A DNA stretch of 64,000 bases from DASRLE01 sp963825315 (GCA_963825315.1 CAWGST010000001.1:2170001-2234000); one strand, 5' to 3'; shown: positions 26,708-37,054, counted from the first letter of the stretch. Numbers and translations: made by a program. Notes: generated by a model from the sequence alone, not told the origin.

Positions 26708-27290
26708 GCTTTCCAAAGCTCAGCGCGATCAATTGCTCGGCATTGCCATTGGCACGGTCGCGCTCATGGCCGCTTTGTGGTACCTTGGCGTCACCGCCAA
26801 GCAGAGTGAACTGGCCGCCACCCGGCGGAAATCCGCGGACATGCGGCAAAAACTCCATGAGGCCGAGGCGTTGATGCGCCGCGAAGATGAAATCAGCGGG
26901 ACGTTGCAGAGCCGCAGCGAGCTTCTGGCCAGGCGCGAAGCGGGGCTGGCGCCGGATCGGGACGCCTATGCCTGGCTGATCAACACGGTCAACGCCTTCA
27001 TCCAGTCGCGCAAGGGGGTCAATATTGACACCTACAGCCAGCCTGAAATCAGCGATGTGGGGATCATTCCGAGATTTCCCTACCGCTGGGCCACTTTTCA
27101 TCTCAAGGGCACGGGATATTACCATGATTTCGGCAAATTTTTCGCCGATTTCGAGAATGCCTTTCCGTATTTTCGCATTCAGAACCTGAACCTCTCGGCC
27201 AATTCCGGACCGGGCCTGGAAGCGGAAAAACTGAGTGTCACCTTCGACCTTGTCGCGCCTGTCGTCAGCAGCGGCCCGGACATAAAATGA
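26700..27290 (+). CDS. PilO-like inner-membrane assembly protein
   Basis: 196 residues from GTG 26700, inside the end of the pilN-like gene (8-base overlap). One N-terminal helix (LLGIAIGTVALMAALWYL) is followed by a coiled coil (AATRRKSADMRQKLHEAEALM) and a ferredoxin-like fold (ATFHLKGTGYYHDFGKFFADFENAFPYFRIQNLNLSA), which is the usual PilO layout. It pairs with the PilN-like protein in the periplasmic alignment complex. Stop overlaps the start of the next gene (ATGA). Confidence 0.78.
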   Translation: MNKLSKAQRDQLLGIAIGTVALMAALWYLGVTAKQSELAATRRKSADMRQKLHEAEALMRREDEISGTLQSRSELLARREAGLAPDRDAYAWLINTVNAFIQSRKGVNIDTYSQPEISDVGIIPRFPYRWATFHLKGTGYYHDFGKFFADFENAFPYFRIQNLNLSANSGPGLEAEKLSVTFDLVAPVVSSGPDIK

Positions 27291-27802
27291 GTCTCTCCAC
27301 AATATGCTACCGCGGCGCACAGGTTCCCGCCCTGTGCGGGCTGTTTTTGGCGTTTTTGATAGCGGCCGGATGCGGCCCGAAGAGTCCGCCGCCCGCGCCG
27401 CCCAAGCCCAAGACCGAGGCCCCCAAAACGAACGCCGTGGCGGTCGCGCAGACCAATCTTTCCGACGAATACGCTTCTGTTTTTGAGAATCTGCCTCCGC
27501 AAAAAGGCAAGGACCCGTTCTTTCCCTCTTCCCACCGCCGCGACCCGGCGCCCGAGGCCGTTCCCGGGGCAAATGCCCATGTGGATGCGGCGCTTGTGCT
27601 GAAGGCGGTTATCCGCACCAGCAAGCACAGCCAGGCGGTGATCAACAATGAGATTTTTGAGGCGGGGGAAGAGCAATCGGTCCGCGTCCCCAACGGCCAT
27701 GTGCGGGTCCGGTGCATCGAAATCGGCGGCAACTATGTGCTGATCCAGGTGGAGGGGGAAGCTGAACCCAAAAGATTATTGATGGAGCAAAAAAGGAATT
27801 GA
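27287..27802 (+). CDS. PilP-like lipoprotein
   Basis: 171 residues. N-terminal signal with lipobox (LIAAGC), then a Pro/Lys-rich linker (KSPPPAPPKPKTEAPK) and a small C-terminal beta domain (AALVLKAVIRTSKHSQAVIN, VRCIEIGGNYVLIQVEGE), as in PilP/GspC-type proteins that bind the secretin's N-domain. Start overlaps the PilO-like stop by four bases. The assignment rests on architecture and position more than sequence. Confidence 0.7.
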   Translation: MSLSTICYRGAQVPALCGLFLAFLIAAGCGPKSPPPAPPKPKTEAPKTNAVAVAQTNLSDEYASVFENLPPQKGKDPFFPSSHRRDPAPEAVPGANAHVDAALVLKAVIRTSKHSQAVINNEIFEAGEEQSVRVPNGHVRVRCIEIGGNYVLIQVEGEAEPKRLLMEQKRN

Positions 27803-27855
27803 CGCAACATGAACATTATCTCCTTCAAGCAAATGAATGAGACTGCTTTAGCCAT

Positions 27856-29646
27856 ATGAAAACCGAGAATATCTTTGCCCTCATCGTGGTTGTCCTCGCG
27901 CCCTGCCTGGCAACCGTCGCCCAAACAACCACCACTCCCGCCGCGCCCGCCCCAACCGCTCCCGAGCCCAGCGCGCATCCGGCCGGTCCGGGCGACGCCC
28001 TGGCCAAACCGCCCGAAGCAGCCGTCGTCGCGCATGGCACGGCCCCCGACCAGGCCCCGGTCCCGGTCGTCTCCTTGACGAATGAGCTTGGCGACGAAAT
28101 CCTTGATCCGGTGACCTTTGACGGCATCCCCTTGCCCGACGCAGTCCGGGCGCTGGCCCTCCAGGCCGGACTCAACATTCAATTTGACCCAAAGCTCCTT
28201 AATACCGTCGGCCCCGATGGCCATTCCATTCCCATTTCGCCGCCCACCATAACCGAAAAATGGAAAAAGGTGACGGCGAAACAAGCCCTGACCTCGCTGT
28301 TGGATAATTGGGGCTGGCAATTGGTGATGGACCCCCGCACCCCCATCGGGCGCATCACGGCCAAAGATCCCACCGCCCTGGAACCTTTGGTGACCAGTGT
28401 CATTGAGCTGCAGTACAGCAATCCGACCAATATCCTCGCCGAAGTTCAGCCCACGTTGTCCACCCGCAGTTCGATCATCACCGACTCGCGCACTCACAAA
28501 TTGATCGTCCGGACAACCGAAAGAGAACTGCCTGGCGTTGAGGCGCTCATTGCCAAGTTGGACACCTCCACCCGCCAGGTGTTGATCGAGGCCAAAATCG
28601 TGGAAACAACCAAGGACATCACTTCGGCCAAAGGAGTCGATTGGACCGGCACACTGTCCGGCCAGCATGTCAGCTTCGGCAACGGCCTGACCGCGGCAAC
28701 TTTTGGTTCGACCAATGTGACCAGCACCATCCCCGTGACAACCGGAACGACGACAACGCCGGGCGGCGCGCCCATTTCCACCACCTCAGGTGGCGGGTTA
28801 AGCACTGTGGTGAACAACACCACCTCTCTTTTGACCACGATTCCTGGAGTGCCTTCGCAGGGCGGCGGTATTTCAATGAACACGGCTCACGGCTTTAGTC
28901 CGTCCACGGCCTTTCTGAACGCCGACGGGGTCTCGGCGGTGCTGGCGTTTCTCAACACGGATGCCGACACAAGGTCGATTTCCTTTCCGCGCACGGTGGC
29001 GCTGGATGGGGTCCAGACTGAAATCATGGTCGTGCAGAATATTCCCATATTTGAACAGCAGCAGAGCGCCCCGGCCGCTGGCGCCTCCCAGGGCCTGGCC
29101 ACCGTCCTGCCCAATTACGATAAGAAAGTGGAAGGCACCATCCTCAATGAAGTGGGCGTCAAACTGACCGTGATCCCGCGCATTGCCGGCCCCACCAACG
29201 TCCTGATGGATTTGAGGCCCGAAATCTCGTCCGTGGATGCCGTGGTGGCCAGCGATACTCTCGATGGGCAGGTCAGCACCTCCCCCATATTTGACCGGCG
29301 CAGGATTACGACCCAAGCCGCCGTGCCCAGCGGCTACACCCTGGTGCTGGGCGGTTTGGAAAGTGATAATACCACCAAGAACTTTACCAAAGTGCCTTTC
29401 CTGGGCGATTTGCCGGGTATTGGTTACGCTTTCCGCAGCGATAGCAAAGCCCACACCAAGGATACGATCTTGATTTTTGTCACACCCACCATTATCCAGG
29501 AAAGCGATTTTCAGCCGGGCAATTCGCACTTTTTGAAAAGAAAGGGCCTTTCGCCATCCGACGCCGAGGAAGCCCCTTGGGACACCGGCAAGCCCTTCGA
29601 TTGGACCAAACCGAACACAGCGGTAACCCCATCCTATCAACCCTAA
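27856..29646 (+). CDS. Secretin (PilQ/GspD family outer-membrane channel)
   Basis: 596 residues with a signal peptide (MKTENIFALIVVVLAPCLATVA) and a Pro/Ala-rich stretch. A small secretin/TonB short N-terminal domain follows (DPVTFDGIPLPDAVRALALQ, NIQFDPKLL), then N1-type (NILAEVQPTLSTRSSIITD, LPGVEALIAKLDTSTRQVLI). The C-terminal secretin channel domain has VLIEAKIVETTKDI, VKLTVIPRIAGP, RRITTQAAVPSGYTLVLGGL and KVPFLGDLPGIGYAF, and ends in ILIFVTPTI. It forms the outer-membrane ring through which pili or proteins are exported. Last of the Pil genes; followed after 10 bases by a giant secreted protein gene. Confidence 0.9.
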   Translation: MKTENIFALIVVVLAPCLATVAQTTTTPAAPAPTAPEPSAHPAGPGDALAKPPEAAVVAHGTAPDQAPVPVVSLTNELGDEILDPVTFDGIPLPDAVRALALQAGLNIQFDPKLLNTVGPDGHSIPISPPTITEKWKKVTAKQALTSLLDNWGWQLVMDPRTPIGRITAKDPTALEPLVTSVIELQYSNPTNILAEVQPTLSTRSSIITDSRTHKLIVRTTERELPGVEALIAKLDTSTRQVLIEAKIVETTKDITSAKGVDWTGTLSGQHVSFGNGLTAATFGSTNVTSTIPVTTGTTTTPGGAPISTTSGGGLSTVVNNTTSLLTTIPGVPSQGGGISMNTAHGFSPSTAFLNADGVSAVLAFLNTDADTRSISFPRTVALDGVQTEIMVVQNIPIFEQQQSAPAAGASQGLATVLPNYDKKVEGTILNEVGVKLTVIPRIAGPTNVLMDLRPEISSVDAVVASDTLDGQVSTSPIFDRRRITTQAAVPSGYTLVLGGLESDNTTKNFTKVPFLGDLPGIGYAFRSDSKAHTKDTILIFVTPTIIQESDFQPGNSHFLKRKGLSPSDAEEAPWDTGKPFDWTKPNTAVTPSYQP

Positions 29647-29656
29647 CCCGTTTTTT

Positions 29657-32416
29657 ATGAGCCTGATTCCAACACATCGAGCCTGCGGCGGAAGGTCCAT
29701 TCCAGATTGGCGCGGAGGACTGGCGGGCCTTGCCCTGCTGGCCTTCGTTTCGGTTGCGCCGGGACAGGTCTCAGTCCAAACCATTGGCGGCGGAGTCCGG
29801 ACGGAGTGCGGTAACAGCTACGGATTTGCCGCCGGAAACACTTGGACGAAGGCTCAATTCAACCTTCCGTATGCCAGCGCTTTGGATGCGCAGGGCAACC
29901 TTTGGATCGCCGACCTGAACAACGCCGACGTCGAGCAGGTCACCCAGGCGGGCAATCGCACCTCAAGCCTCACCTACCAATACGCTTCGGGCAGCAATAA
30001 ACATCCGTTCCCCAATGTCATCGGCGTCGCGCTCGATTCAGCCGACTGCCTTTACGTGTTGACCACAACCACACTTTTCAAGTTTGACGACGTTGCCGAC
30101 ACGTTTCCAGATTTGGATCTCCTGTTCGAGATTTCGCTCAACGCCTTTTCGTCCGCGCCGGCCACGGCCATGGCCGTGGTCAACGACGCCGGCACGAACA
30201 TTTACATTTCATTTGCCGGCAGTTCCGGCGGCACTATTCTGCGGATTCCCCAGCCCTATTCCGGCTCCTACAGCACGGTGGTGAACAATTACTCCTTTGC
30301 CCCCTCCGGCCTGTCCATGCGGGTGGACGGGCAACTGGCGGTCAGCGACACTCTCAATGACGGGATTTATGTCGTGGCCACCAACAACGGTTCCACCCCG
30401 CTCCTGGTCACCGGCGGCTACGGACCGGGATATGTCAATGGCCCGCCAACTCTGACTGTCATTTCCAATGGCGTGAGCAGGACGGTGCCAGTCGCCTTCT
30501 TTAATCAACCCATTGGCATCGCGGCTTCAGCCGACGGCCGCATGGTGGTGTGCGATTCGGCGAATAACTATTTGCGTGTGATTGACACCAATTACAATAC
30601 CACGACGCTTTACGGCACCCCCACCAACGTTTGGACAAGGACCTGCTGCACTTGCAACCCGACGCTGTATGCGGGCTGGGTGGACGGCACGGCGGGCATC
30701 GCCACCACCAGCGCTTCGGGCCGTCAACCCGTCAGCGTCACTATTTCGTCCAACGGCACCCTTTTTGTGACGGAGGCTTATTATAGTCTCATCCGGGCCG
30801 TGACAGGCAGCGGGCTGACGCCGGTGACTTCGATCAATTCGGTCAGTTCCTCAACCAACCTCCCCGGCGTGACCACGCTGGCGGCCACCGACCTGACGGG
30901 GACTAACGCGACGTTGAACGCCAGCGTCTTTCCCAATGGCTCGGCGACCACCGTTTACTTCCTGGTGAACCCCGGCACCACCAACGTTGAAAATACGGTG
31001 TCGGTGATTCTGACCAACAACCTGGGCATCAGCGACCCGGTGAGTATTACGCTGGCCGGCTTGCTGCCGGGCGAGGTCCTCTCCTTCCAGGCGGTGGCGT
31101 ACAACGACGGCGGCACCAGCTACGGCAGTGTGCGCCAGTTAAGCGAGCCTGCCATCACGCCGGTGGCGGCCACGCTGGCGGCTTCCAGCATCACAACGAG
31201 CAGCGCGACGTTGAACGCGACCATCAATCCCGAGAACGTGGGCGCCAGCTTTTACTTCGAATGGGGCCCCACCACCAACTATGGAAACTCCACGCCGTTG
31301 AACACTCTGCCCGCCAACCTCAACTCCAACCAGTCCGTGTCTGCGTTGCTGACAGGTCTGGCCGGCGGCAGTTCCAACCATTTCCAAGTCGTGGCGTTCA
31401 ACAGCGCCGGGACCAACTTCGGCGGCGATCTCACCTTCGTCACCATCCCCGTGGCGCCGGTGTTCTCCATCAGCCCCGGCTACGGTTATTTTCCCGAGTG
31501 CGAAACGATCACCGTCACCAGTTCGGTCCCGGATGTTTACTACACGGAGGATGGCAGCGCGCCCACAACCAACAGCGACCAGGTCGCCCTCACTCTGACC
31601 AACGGCAATTACGTCGGCACTTTCCAATGGTGCAATGCGCAGGTGGATCTCAGCGGCTTGCAAGTGATCGCGGTCAACGGAACCGTTGCCAGCCAGGTGG
31701 TGAGCGGGACATTTCCGACCACGAATCAATTGGGATTCGTGCGCGGCCCTCTCTCGGGCATCGGTTCGACGGCTTTTATCCCAATCGTTTTGGATTTGAA
31801 AAGCAATGTCTTTATTGAGTCCCTGCAATTCCTGGTTGAAGTGACACCGGGCAACGGGTCGCCCCCGATAACGTCGTTGACCTTGTTGCCGATAACTTCG
31901 AATGACTTTGTCCAGTTCATCGGCCCTTCTCCGGGCAATGCCCCGGTCGCTTTGAGCACCATTCCTGAAACCAATACCTTCTCCACCAACGGCCAGGCCT
32001 TGCTCGTTTTCACCCAGGGCCCCGGAACAGGGTTGGACATTCAGAATTATGGCGTGGTGGGGCTGTTGGAATTCCAGATTCCTGCCAACGCCAGCGTGAA
32101 CCAGACTTATAGTCTCGACATTCTCCATCCTTCCGGCACCGAAGTTGGAGGGCAGCCCGGGGTCGGAATGACCAACATGCCCACCCAAACCTTGACCGTG
32201 GCCGATTTGCCCTATCTGGCGGGAGATTCCGCGCCAGCCTATGGCTACAGCGCGGCGGAGTTTGGCGATGGCGTTCTGGAAAATAACGATGTCAATAACG
32301 CCATCTATGCTTCCCTGGGCGTGCGCGTTCCGCCGTTGAAGAGCGATATCTATAACGCCATGTGTGTCCTGCCGCAGCTTCCAGGATCAATACTCAATGG
32401 CACCCCCGCCGGTTAA
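29657..32416 (+). CDS. Large secreted NHL/fibronectin-type protein, N-terminal part (frame ends early)
   Basis: 919 residues. The exported N-terminus (GLAGLALLAFVSVAPGQ) is followed by NHL/beta-propeller-like repeats (SALDAQGNLWIADLNNADV, GVALDSADCLYVLTTT, GIAASADGRMVVCDSANNYL). Next are fibronectin-like modules (TDLTGTNATLNASVFPNGSATTV, ITTSSATLNATINPENVG) and a cohesin-like/dockerin-type segment (GDGVLENNDVNNAIYASLG). It ends abruptly after YNAMCVLPQ; the expected continuation is in the next frame (32364-33428). A frameshift between 32362 and 32413 is likely. Sits directly after the secretin gene and is a possible client. Confidence 0.8.
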   Translation: MSLIPTHRACGGRSIPDWRGGLAGLALLAFVSVAPGQVSVQTIGGGVRTECGNSYGFAAGNTWTKAQFNLPYASALDAQGNLWIADLNNADVEQVTQAGNRTSSLTYQYASGSNKHPFPNVIGVALDSADCLYVLTTTTLFKFDDVADTFPDLDLLFEISLNAFSSAPATAMAVVNDAGTNIYISFAGSSGGTILRIPQPYSGSYSTVVNNYSFAPSGLSMRVDGQLAVSDTLNDGIYVVATNNGSTPLLVTGGYGPGYVNGPPTLTVISNGVSRTVPVAFFNQPIGIAASADGRMVVCDSANNYLRVIDTNYNTTTLYGTPTNVWTRTCCTCNPTLYAGWVDGTAGIATTSASGRQPVSVTISSNGTLFVTEAYYSLIRAVTGSGLTPVTSINSVSSSTNLPGVTTLAATDLTGTNATLNASVFPNGSATTVYFLVNPGTTNVENTVSVILTNNLGISDPVSITLAGLLPGEVLSFQAVAYNDGGTSYGSVRQLSEPAITPVAATLAASSITTSSATLNATINPENVGASFYFEWGPTTNYGNSTPLNTLPANLNSNQSVSALLTGLAGGSSNHFQVVAFNSAGTNFGGDLTFVTIPVAPVFSISPGYGYFPECETITVTSSVPDVYYTEDGSAPTTNSDQVALTLTNGNYVGTFQWCNAQVDLSGLQVIAVNGTVASQVVSGTFPTTNQLGFVRGPLSGIGSTAFIPIVLDLKSNVFIESLQFLVEVTPGNGSPPITSLTLLPITSNDFVQFIGPSPGNAPVALSTIPETNTFSTNGQALLVFTQGPGTGLDIQNYGVVGLLEFQIPANASVNQTYSLDILHPSGTEVGGQPGVGMTNMPTQTLTVADLPYLAGDSAPAYGYSAAEFGDGVLENNDVNNAIYASLGVRVPPLKSDIYNAMCVLPQLPGSILNGTPAG

Positions 32417-33428
32417 TAACGCGGATTGGAATGAGATCCTGCTGCGGTCGGTGGGGTTGCATGCCAATTGGATTCGCTATTGGACCAATACGGGTGTCCT
32501 GTTCGGCGTGCAAGTCACCAACGGGAGTGGGTTTCCCGGCGATCCCGCTGTTCCGACTGATGCCGCCGCGCCGCAGGAGTCAGGGAACGGTTCTCCGCCC
32601 GGATTGGTCTGGTCGTGCCAGGCCTCGATTGGCGCGGGCACGGTGACGAATCTTGTCCCCGGCCAAATGTGCTCCCTGCCGGTCTATGCCAACGTCCTGC
32701 CCGGCTACAGCATTCCGAGCTTTCAATTCCGGGCCATCGTTTCTCCAAATGGCAACGCGCCACCGGTGGGCGGGGTTGTATTCGAGCCGGTCGCAAACCT
32801 GGCCAACCAGATGCCGTTGCAAGGCTCGTCTGCCAACGACATCCTTGCCGCCTGGGCTTTGGACGCTTTCTCACCGCCGCTGCAAAACAGCAATTATATT
32901 GGCAGCATAAATTTTCAAGTGCCGGCCACTGCCCAGCCTGGTCAGTCCTATGCCGTGCATTTTTCAGGCGTCGATGGCTCGGACGGCGCCACTGATTTCT
33001 CCATGGAGAGTTTCCCTGGTTACGCCTGGGTGCAATCGGCCGCGCTGCAACCGGCGTCCATCACATCCGACGAGTGGAAATTGCATTTCTTTGGCAGCCT
33101 GACCAACAGCCTCGCCGGCGACGATGTGGATGCCGATGGGGACGGGGCGCCCAACTGGCAGGAGTATCTGGCCGGCACTGACCCGGCCAACCCCCTCTCC
33201 GTCTTTCAATTTGGCAGCGCGGCCATCTCCACCAATGGCGTGAGCGGGTTTGCCTTGAGCTGGCTGACGGCGCCGGGCAAGACTTATATCCTGGAATCGA
33301 TTCCGGCGCTTGGGGGAAAAAGCTGGACGGCCATCAACACCAACACGGGTGATGGCTACACCTATCAATTCATTCAAACGAAATATAACGGCAATGCGCA
33401 ATTTTATCGCATCCTCCTACAGCCATGA
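32364..33428 (+). CDS. C-terminal continuation of the preceding secreted protein, in the +1 frame
   Basis: The first codons (GTG at 32364) are out of register, but from about WNEILLRSVGLHANWIRYWT the sequence is coding and has the same style. It carries a cohesin-like beta domain (VTNLVPGQMCSLPVYANVLP, FQFRAIVSPNGN, NFQVPATAQPGQSYAVHFSG), then the acidic motif DDVDADGDGAPNWQEYLAGTDP, a thrombospondin type 3-like calcium loop, and a terminal beta domain ending in FYRILLQ. The neighbouring protein (33425-37054) has the same order of modules in one frame, which supports a single original gene spanning 29657-33428. Confidence 0.78.
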   Translation: MSCRSFQDQYSMAPPPVNNADWNEILLRSVGLHANWIRYWTNTGVLFGVQVTNGSGFPGDPAVPTDAAAPQESGNGSPPGLVWSCQASIGAGTVTNLVPGQMCSLPVYANVLPGYSIPSFQFRAIVSPNGNAPPVGGVVFEPVANLANQMPLQGSSANDILAAWALDAFSPPLQNSNYIGSINFQVPATAQPGQSYAVHFSGVDGSDGATDFSMESFPGYAWVQSAALQPASITSDEWKLHFFGSLTNSLAGDDVDADGDGAPNWQEYLAGTDPANPLSVFQFGSAAISTNGVSGFALSWLTAPGKTYILESIPALGGKSWTAINTNTGDGYTYQFIQTKYNGNAQFYRILLQP

Positions 33429-36400
33429 ACACTAAAATCCACAATTCGATCCCCTCTCAATCGGGCAGGCTGTTTGCCGCCGGTCTGGTGGCGGTGACTC
33501 TTCTGGCGGCCCGGCTTCAAGCCCAGTACGTGTCCACCGTCATTTCCAACGGCCTGTCCAGTCCTGCCAGCGTGGCGGTGGATCCCAGTGGCAATGTTTA
33601 TATTGCTGACACGGACAACAACCGCATTGTTGAGTACGTTCCCGGCACCGGATCTGTGACGACTCTGGCCGGAACAACCACCGCCGGATACAATGATGCC
33701 GTTGGCGCGGCGGCGCGCTTTAATACACCGCAGGGGATTGTTTATGACGCCGGCCGCGGCGGACTCGTGGTGGTGGATCAATTCAACCAACTGCTTCGCC
33801 TTATTTCGATCACGAATGGGGTGGGTTTTGTGTCAACTCTCACCAATGCCGCGCAATTCTCCTATCCCGATGCCATCGCGCTCGATAACGCGGGAAAACT
33901 TTACATCACCGATTGGGGAGACAACGCCATTCGCGTGCTGAATCCCGACAACACGTTTTCAAATCTTCCCGTCGGCGGTTACAAATTCAATTTGCCTTCC
34001 GCGGTCGCGCTGGACACCAGCAACAACGTCTGGGTGGCTGACTCCGGCAACAACGTCATTTGCGTGATCAGCAACGGGACGACAACGGCGCAGGTCATTG
34101 CGGGAACGCCCGGAGTCGCCGGCACCAACGATTCCCTGATCGCAACCAATGCCCAGTTCAGCTTGCCCAGCGGACTTTTTTGGGACGCCAACAAAAATCT
34201 TCTGGTGATCAGCGACACGCTCAATAACACCATCCGCAGCCTCTTTTTGACGAATTACCTCGGCGCGACGAACTACGCAGTCCAAACCATTGCCGGCATA
34301 CCGGGCACACACGGTTTGGTCAATGGAGCGCTTGGCACGGCTGAATTCTTCCAGCCGTTCGGCCTGTGTGTTGACTCGAATGCCTCGGGATATTATGTGG
34401 TGGACTCAGGCAACAACGCTTTGCGCGCATTGCAACCCGCCCAGCCGCCGCCGCCGCCGACACCCGTTCCGAACCCGGTCATCGGGTATGTGACCTTTCC
34501 TTTGGTCGGCACCATTCCAAGCGCGCAGTTTAATGCGATTACCGAGCCAGTCTCCATATTCAACAACCCCGCCTACCTGGCCATTGAACAGTTGGACCCC
34601 ACTGTGGAAACTTATATGAGCCACGGCCCGACCGGTTCGGTGATTCCGCCTCCAGGCACCAACACGGAGCAGGTGTCGCCTTTCACCCAGGTTGATGTCG
34701 GGCAACAACTGCCTTCGGAGGTTCATCTTTTGGATATTCCCATCATACCGGCCATGACTTTGGAAACCATCAGCGAGGCCGCGGGCCGCCCCTCCAGTTC
34801 CGCCGTCAGTGTCGAGATTCAGTATGTCACGGCCAATCCAAACATTATCGGCCAAAATGCCGAGGCCGTCCTCCTGAGCGACGCCACCACCAACGCCCAA
34901 ATGTGGTACACGCTGAACAATTCAATTCCGATGCCCGGCGCCTCCTATACCTACCCCTCCTCGGCGACCCAGGGGATAACCTCGGGTCAAATTATATCCT
35001 TCGACCCCACCAGTAATACAACGCTGACCGTGCAGGCTTTCGCCTCAAACTCCACCGCCGTTTTTGCCCCAAGCGCCATTGTCACCGCGCAATATACCAC
35101 CAACGATTTTCTCACCGATCAAATCACTTTTGGTTTTGCCAGCGGGGAAGCCTCCAGTCAATTCATGACCGCGCCCGGACAGACTTTCATTGCCCCGGTG
35201 ACCATGACGCTGATTTCAACAGCCGACATCATGTACACCCTTCAATTCAGCCTGGCCATAACCAACTTGACCACAAACGGCTCGACGGCGCCCGTCGTCC
35301 CCACAACGGGCAGCAATGCGTTAACCTTTTCATCCATGCTCATGCAGCAGTTTCCCGGTCCTGTGTATTTTCCCATCCCGCCCGCCATGCTCTCCTCCTT
35401 CATCGTCAGCGTCACCACCAACACCAACACTTTTATCACCAACGGTGTGCTTCAGACCCTGCTTTTTACGAATACTAATGCGGTTGACCTGCTCGGCGTT
35501 GGCTGGCTGGAACGGCCTCCGGCAACGAACCTTTATAATACAAAAAACCAGACCTTGATCAGTTATTCCATGGCCCATGACACGCTGTTTTTGAACTCCG
35601 GCGGCCAGGTCGTTGTGGGCGGCTTTTCCTTCACGGTGCCGGCCAGCGCGACGAACGGCCAGCAATACGAAATCCAGATCGGCAGTCCTTCGGCCACCTC
35701 GGACGGCATTACCACTCCGGTTCTCATTGAGCTTGTAACCAACGGTTCGATGACGAATGGACCGGTCAATTCCACCAAAATCGTCACGGTCGGCACCAAC
35801 CAATACTTGGTGGGAGACGTCGCCCCGTTCCACTGGTTCAACGCCGGCGATTTTGGCGATGGCTCTTTGTCGAACAATGATGTTACTGAAACGTTTCAGA
35901 CGGCGATTTACGGCGTTAATGGTCCCAATGCAGCCACCAAGCAGAGTGACTACTTCGACGCGATGGATTCGTCAGATGGAACAGATAATAATTATTATCT
36001 CGGAACCGACACCGATATTAACACCATTTTATACGGCGACCATATTTTGGCGGTTGACGACGTCTATGTGACCTACCGCCGTTCGCTCGACCCCTCGTTG
36101 CTTTGGGTCTATCGTCAGGATACTGCCAGCGGCAAGCATGCCTTTACGAGTAACAGCCTGGTGCCCATACCATTCAGTACAGCCGTCCGTGCTGCGCCTG
36201 CTGTTTCATCCCAGACTGCCAGCCAGGTGACCAACTCCGGCCCCCGTTACATCGCCGTCGCGGCGGACCAGGTCATAAGTGGCGGCAACCTTTCGGTGCA
36301 GGTGCCCGTCCGGGTTTTGGCGGCCGATACTCTTCCCGTTACCGTTTTGATGCTCCATGTCGAAATCGATCCCCTGGACGGCTCTCCCCCCATTACCGAT

Positions 36401-37054
36401 ACGATTGGCTTTTCCGCCAACACCAATCTTGGCACAGAGTTCGACAGTGCCACGCAGGGCGCCAACGATTACGCCGGCGTCTGGCTGAACTCCAGCAATA
36501 CTGGCGTCACCGGAACCGGCGTCATCGGCGCCCTTTCCGTCACGCTGCCGCCCAATGTCACAGCCAACTCTGCTTACCTCGTCCACTTCGATCATTTCTC
36601 CGCCTCGCCCAATGGCCTCGCCCTCTTTCACTCGACCGTGCAGGACGGCTTGATTACCGTCGGCAATCGGAGCGGCTCCAGTTGGAACGACGGCATCCCC
36701 GATTCCTGGCGCTTGCTTTGGTTCGGCACGGTTTCCAATGCGCTCTCCGCCGCCGATGCCGATCCCGACGGCGATGGCGCTTCCAACTGGGAGGAATATG
36801 TGGCCGGAACAAATCCCAACGACCCGGCCTCTGTTTTTCAGTTTCTGCCGGGCACTTCATTCGCCCCGTCGAGCTTCACCCTGCAATGGTCCTCTGTCGT
36901 CAATAAACATTACACCGTGCAATGTTCTTCCGGCCTCTCCCCGGGGAATTGGACAACGCTGGCCAGCAATATTTTGGGCAACGGCCAAACCATGCAGTGG
37001 ACGGACAGCAACGCGGCGGGCAAGGCGCGGTTCTACCGCGCTCTGGTGCAATAG
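33425..37054 (+). CDS. Very large secreted NHL-repeat protein with cohesin-like and calcium-loop modules
   Basis: 1209 residues. Signal peptide (LFAAGLVAVTLLAARLQA). Residues ~35-340 are NHL beta-propeller repeats (SVAVDPSGNVYIADTDNNRI, AIALDNAGKLYITDWGDNAI, AVALDTSNNVWVADSGNNVI, GLCVDSNASGYYVVDSGNNAL). A Pro-rich hinge (PAQPPPPPTPVPNP) leads to beta-rich modules, a GDFGDGSLSNNDVTETF segment (dockerin-like), and a cohesin-like domain (VQVPVRVLAADTLPVTVL, GVIGALSVTLPPNV). The C-terminal loop ADADPDGDGASNWEEYVAGTNP is followed by a domain ending FYRALVQ. The start overlaps the preceding stop by four bases (ATGA), so both belong to one operon with the secretin. It may bind polymers or other modules; no enzyme motif is visible. 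Confidence 0.85.
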   Translation: MNTKIHNSIPSQSGRLFAAGLVAVTLLAARLQAQYVSTVISNGLSSPASVAVDPSGNVYIADTDNNRIVEYVPGTGSVTTLAGTTTAGYNDAVGAAARFNTPQGIVYDAGRGGLVVVDQFNQLLRLISITNGVGFVSTLTNAAQFSYPDAIALDNAGKLYITDWGDNAIRVLNPDNTFSNLPVGGYKFNLPSAVALDTSNNVWVADSGNNVICVISNGTTTAQVIAGTPGVAGTNDSLIATNAQFSLPSGLFWDANKNLLVISDTLNNTIRSLFLTNYLGATNYAVQTIAGIPGTHGLVNGALGTAEFFQPFGLCVDSNASGYYVVDSGNNALRALQPAQPPPPPTPVPNPVIGYVTFPLVGTIPSAQFNAITEPVSIFNNPAYLAIEQLDPTVETYMSHGPTGSVIPPPGTNTEQVSPFTQVDVGQQLPSEVHLLDIPIIPAMTLETISEAAGRPSSSAVSVEIQYVTANPNIIGQNAEAVLLSDATTNAQMWYTLNNSIPMPGASYTYPSSATQGITSGQIISFDPTSNTTLTVQAFASNSTAVFAPSAIVTAQYTTNDFLTDQITFGFASGEASSQFMTAPGQTFIAPVTMTLISTADIMYTLQFSLAITNLTTNGSTAPVVPTTGSNALTFSSMLMQQFPGPVYFPIPPAMLSSFIVSVTTNTNTFITNGVLQTLLFTNTNAVDLLGVGWLERPPATNLYNTKNQTLISYSMAHDTLFLNSGGQVVVGGFSFTVPASATNGQQYEIQIGSPSATSDGITTPVLIELVTNGSMTNGPVNSTKIVTVGTNQYLVGDVAPFHWFNAGDFGDGSLSNNDVTETFQTAIYGVNGPNAATKQSDYFDAMDSSDGTDNNYYLGTDTDINTILYGDHILAVDDVYVTYRRSLDPSLLWVYRQDTASGKHAFTSNSLVPIPFSTAVRAAPAVSSQTASQVTNSGPRYIAVAADQVISGGNLSVQVPVRVLAADTLPVTVLMLHVEIDPLDGSPPITDTIGFSANTNLGTEFDSATQGANDYAGVWLNSSNTGVTGTGVIGALSVTLPPNVTANSAYLVHFDHFSASPNGLALFHSTVQDGLITVGNRSGSSWNDGIPDSWRLLWFGTVSNALSAADADPDGDGASNWEEYVAGTNPNDPASVFQFLPGTSFAPSSFTLQWSSVVNKHYTVQCSSGLSPGNWTTLASNILGNGQTMQWTDSNAAGKARFYRALVQ

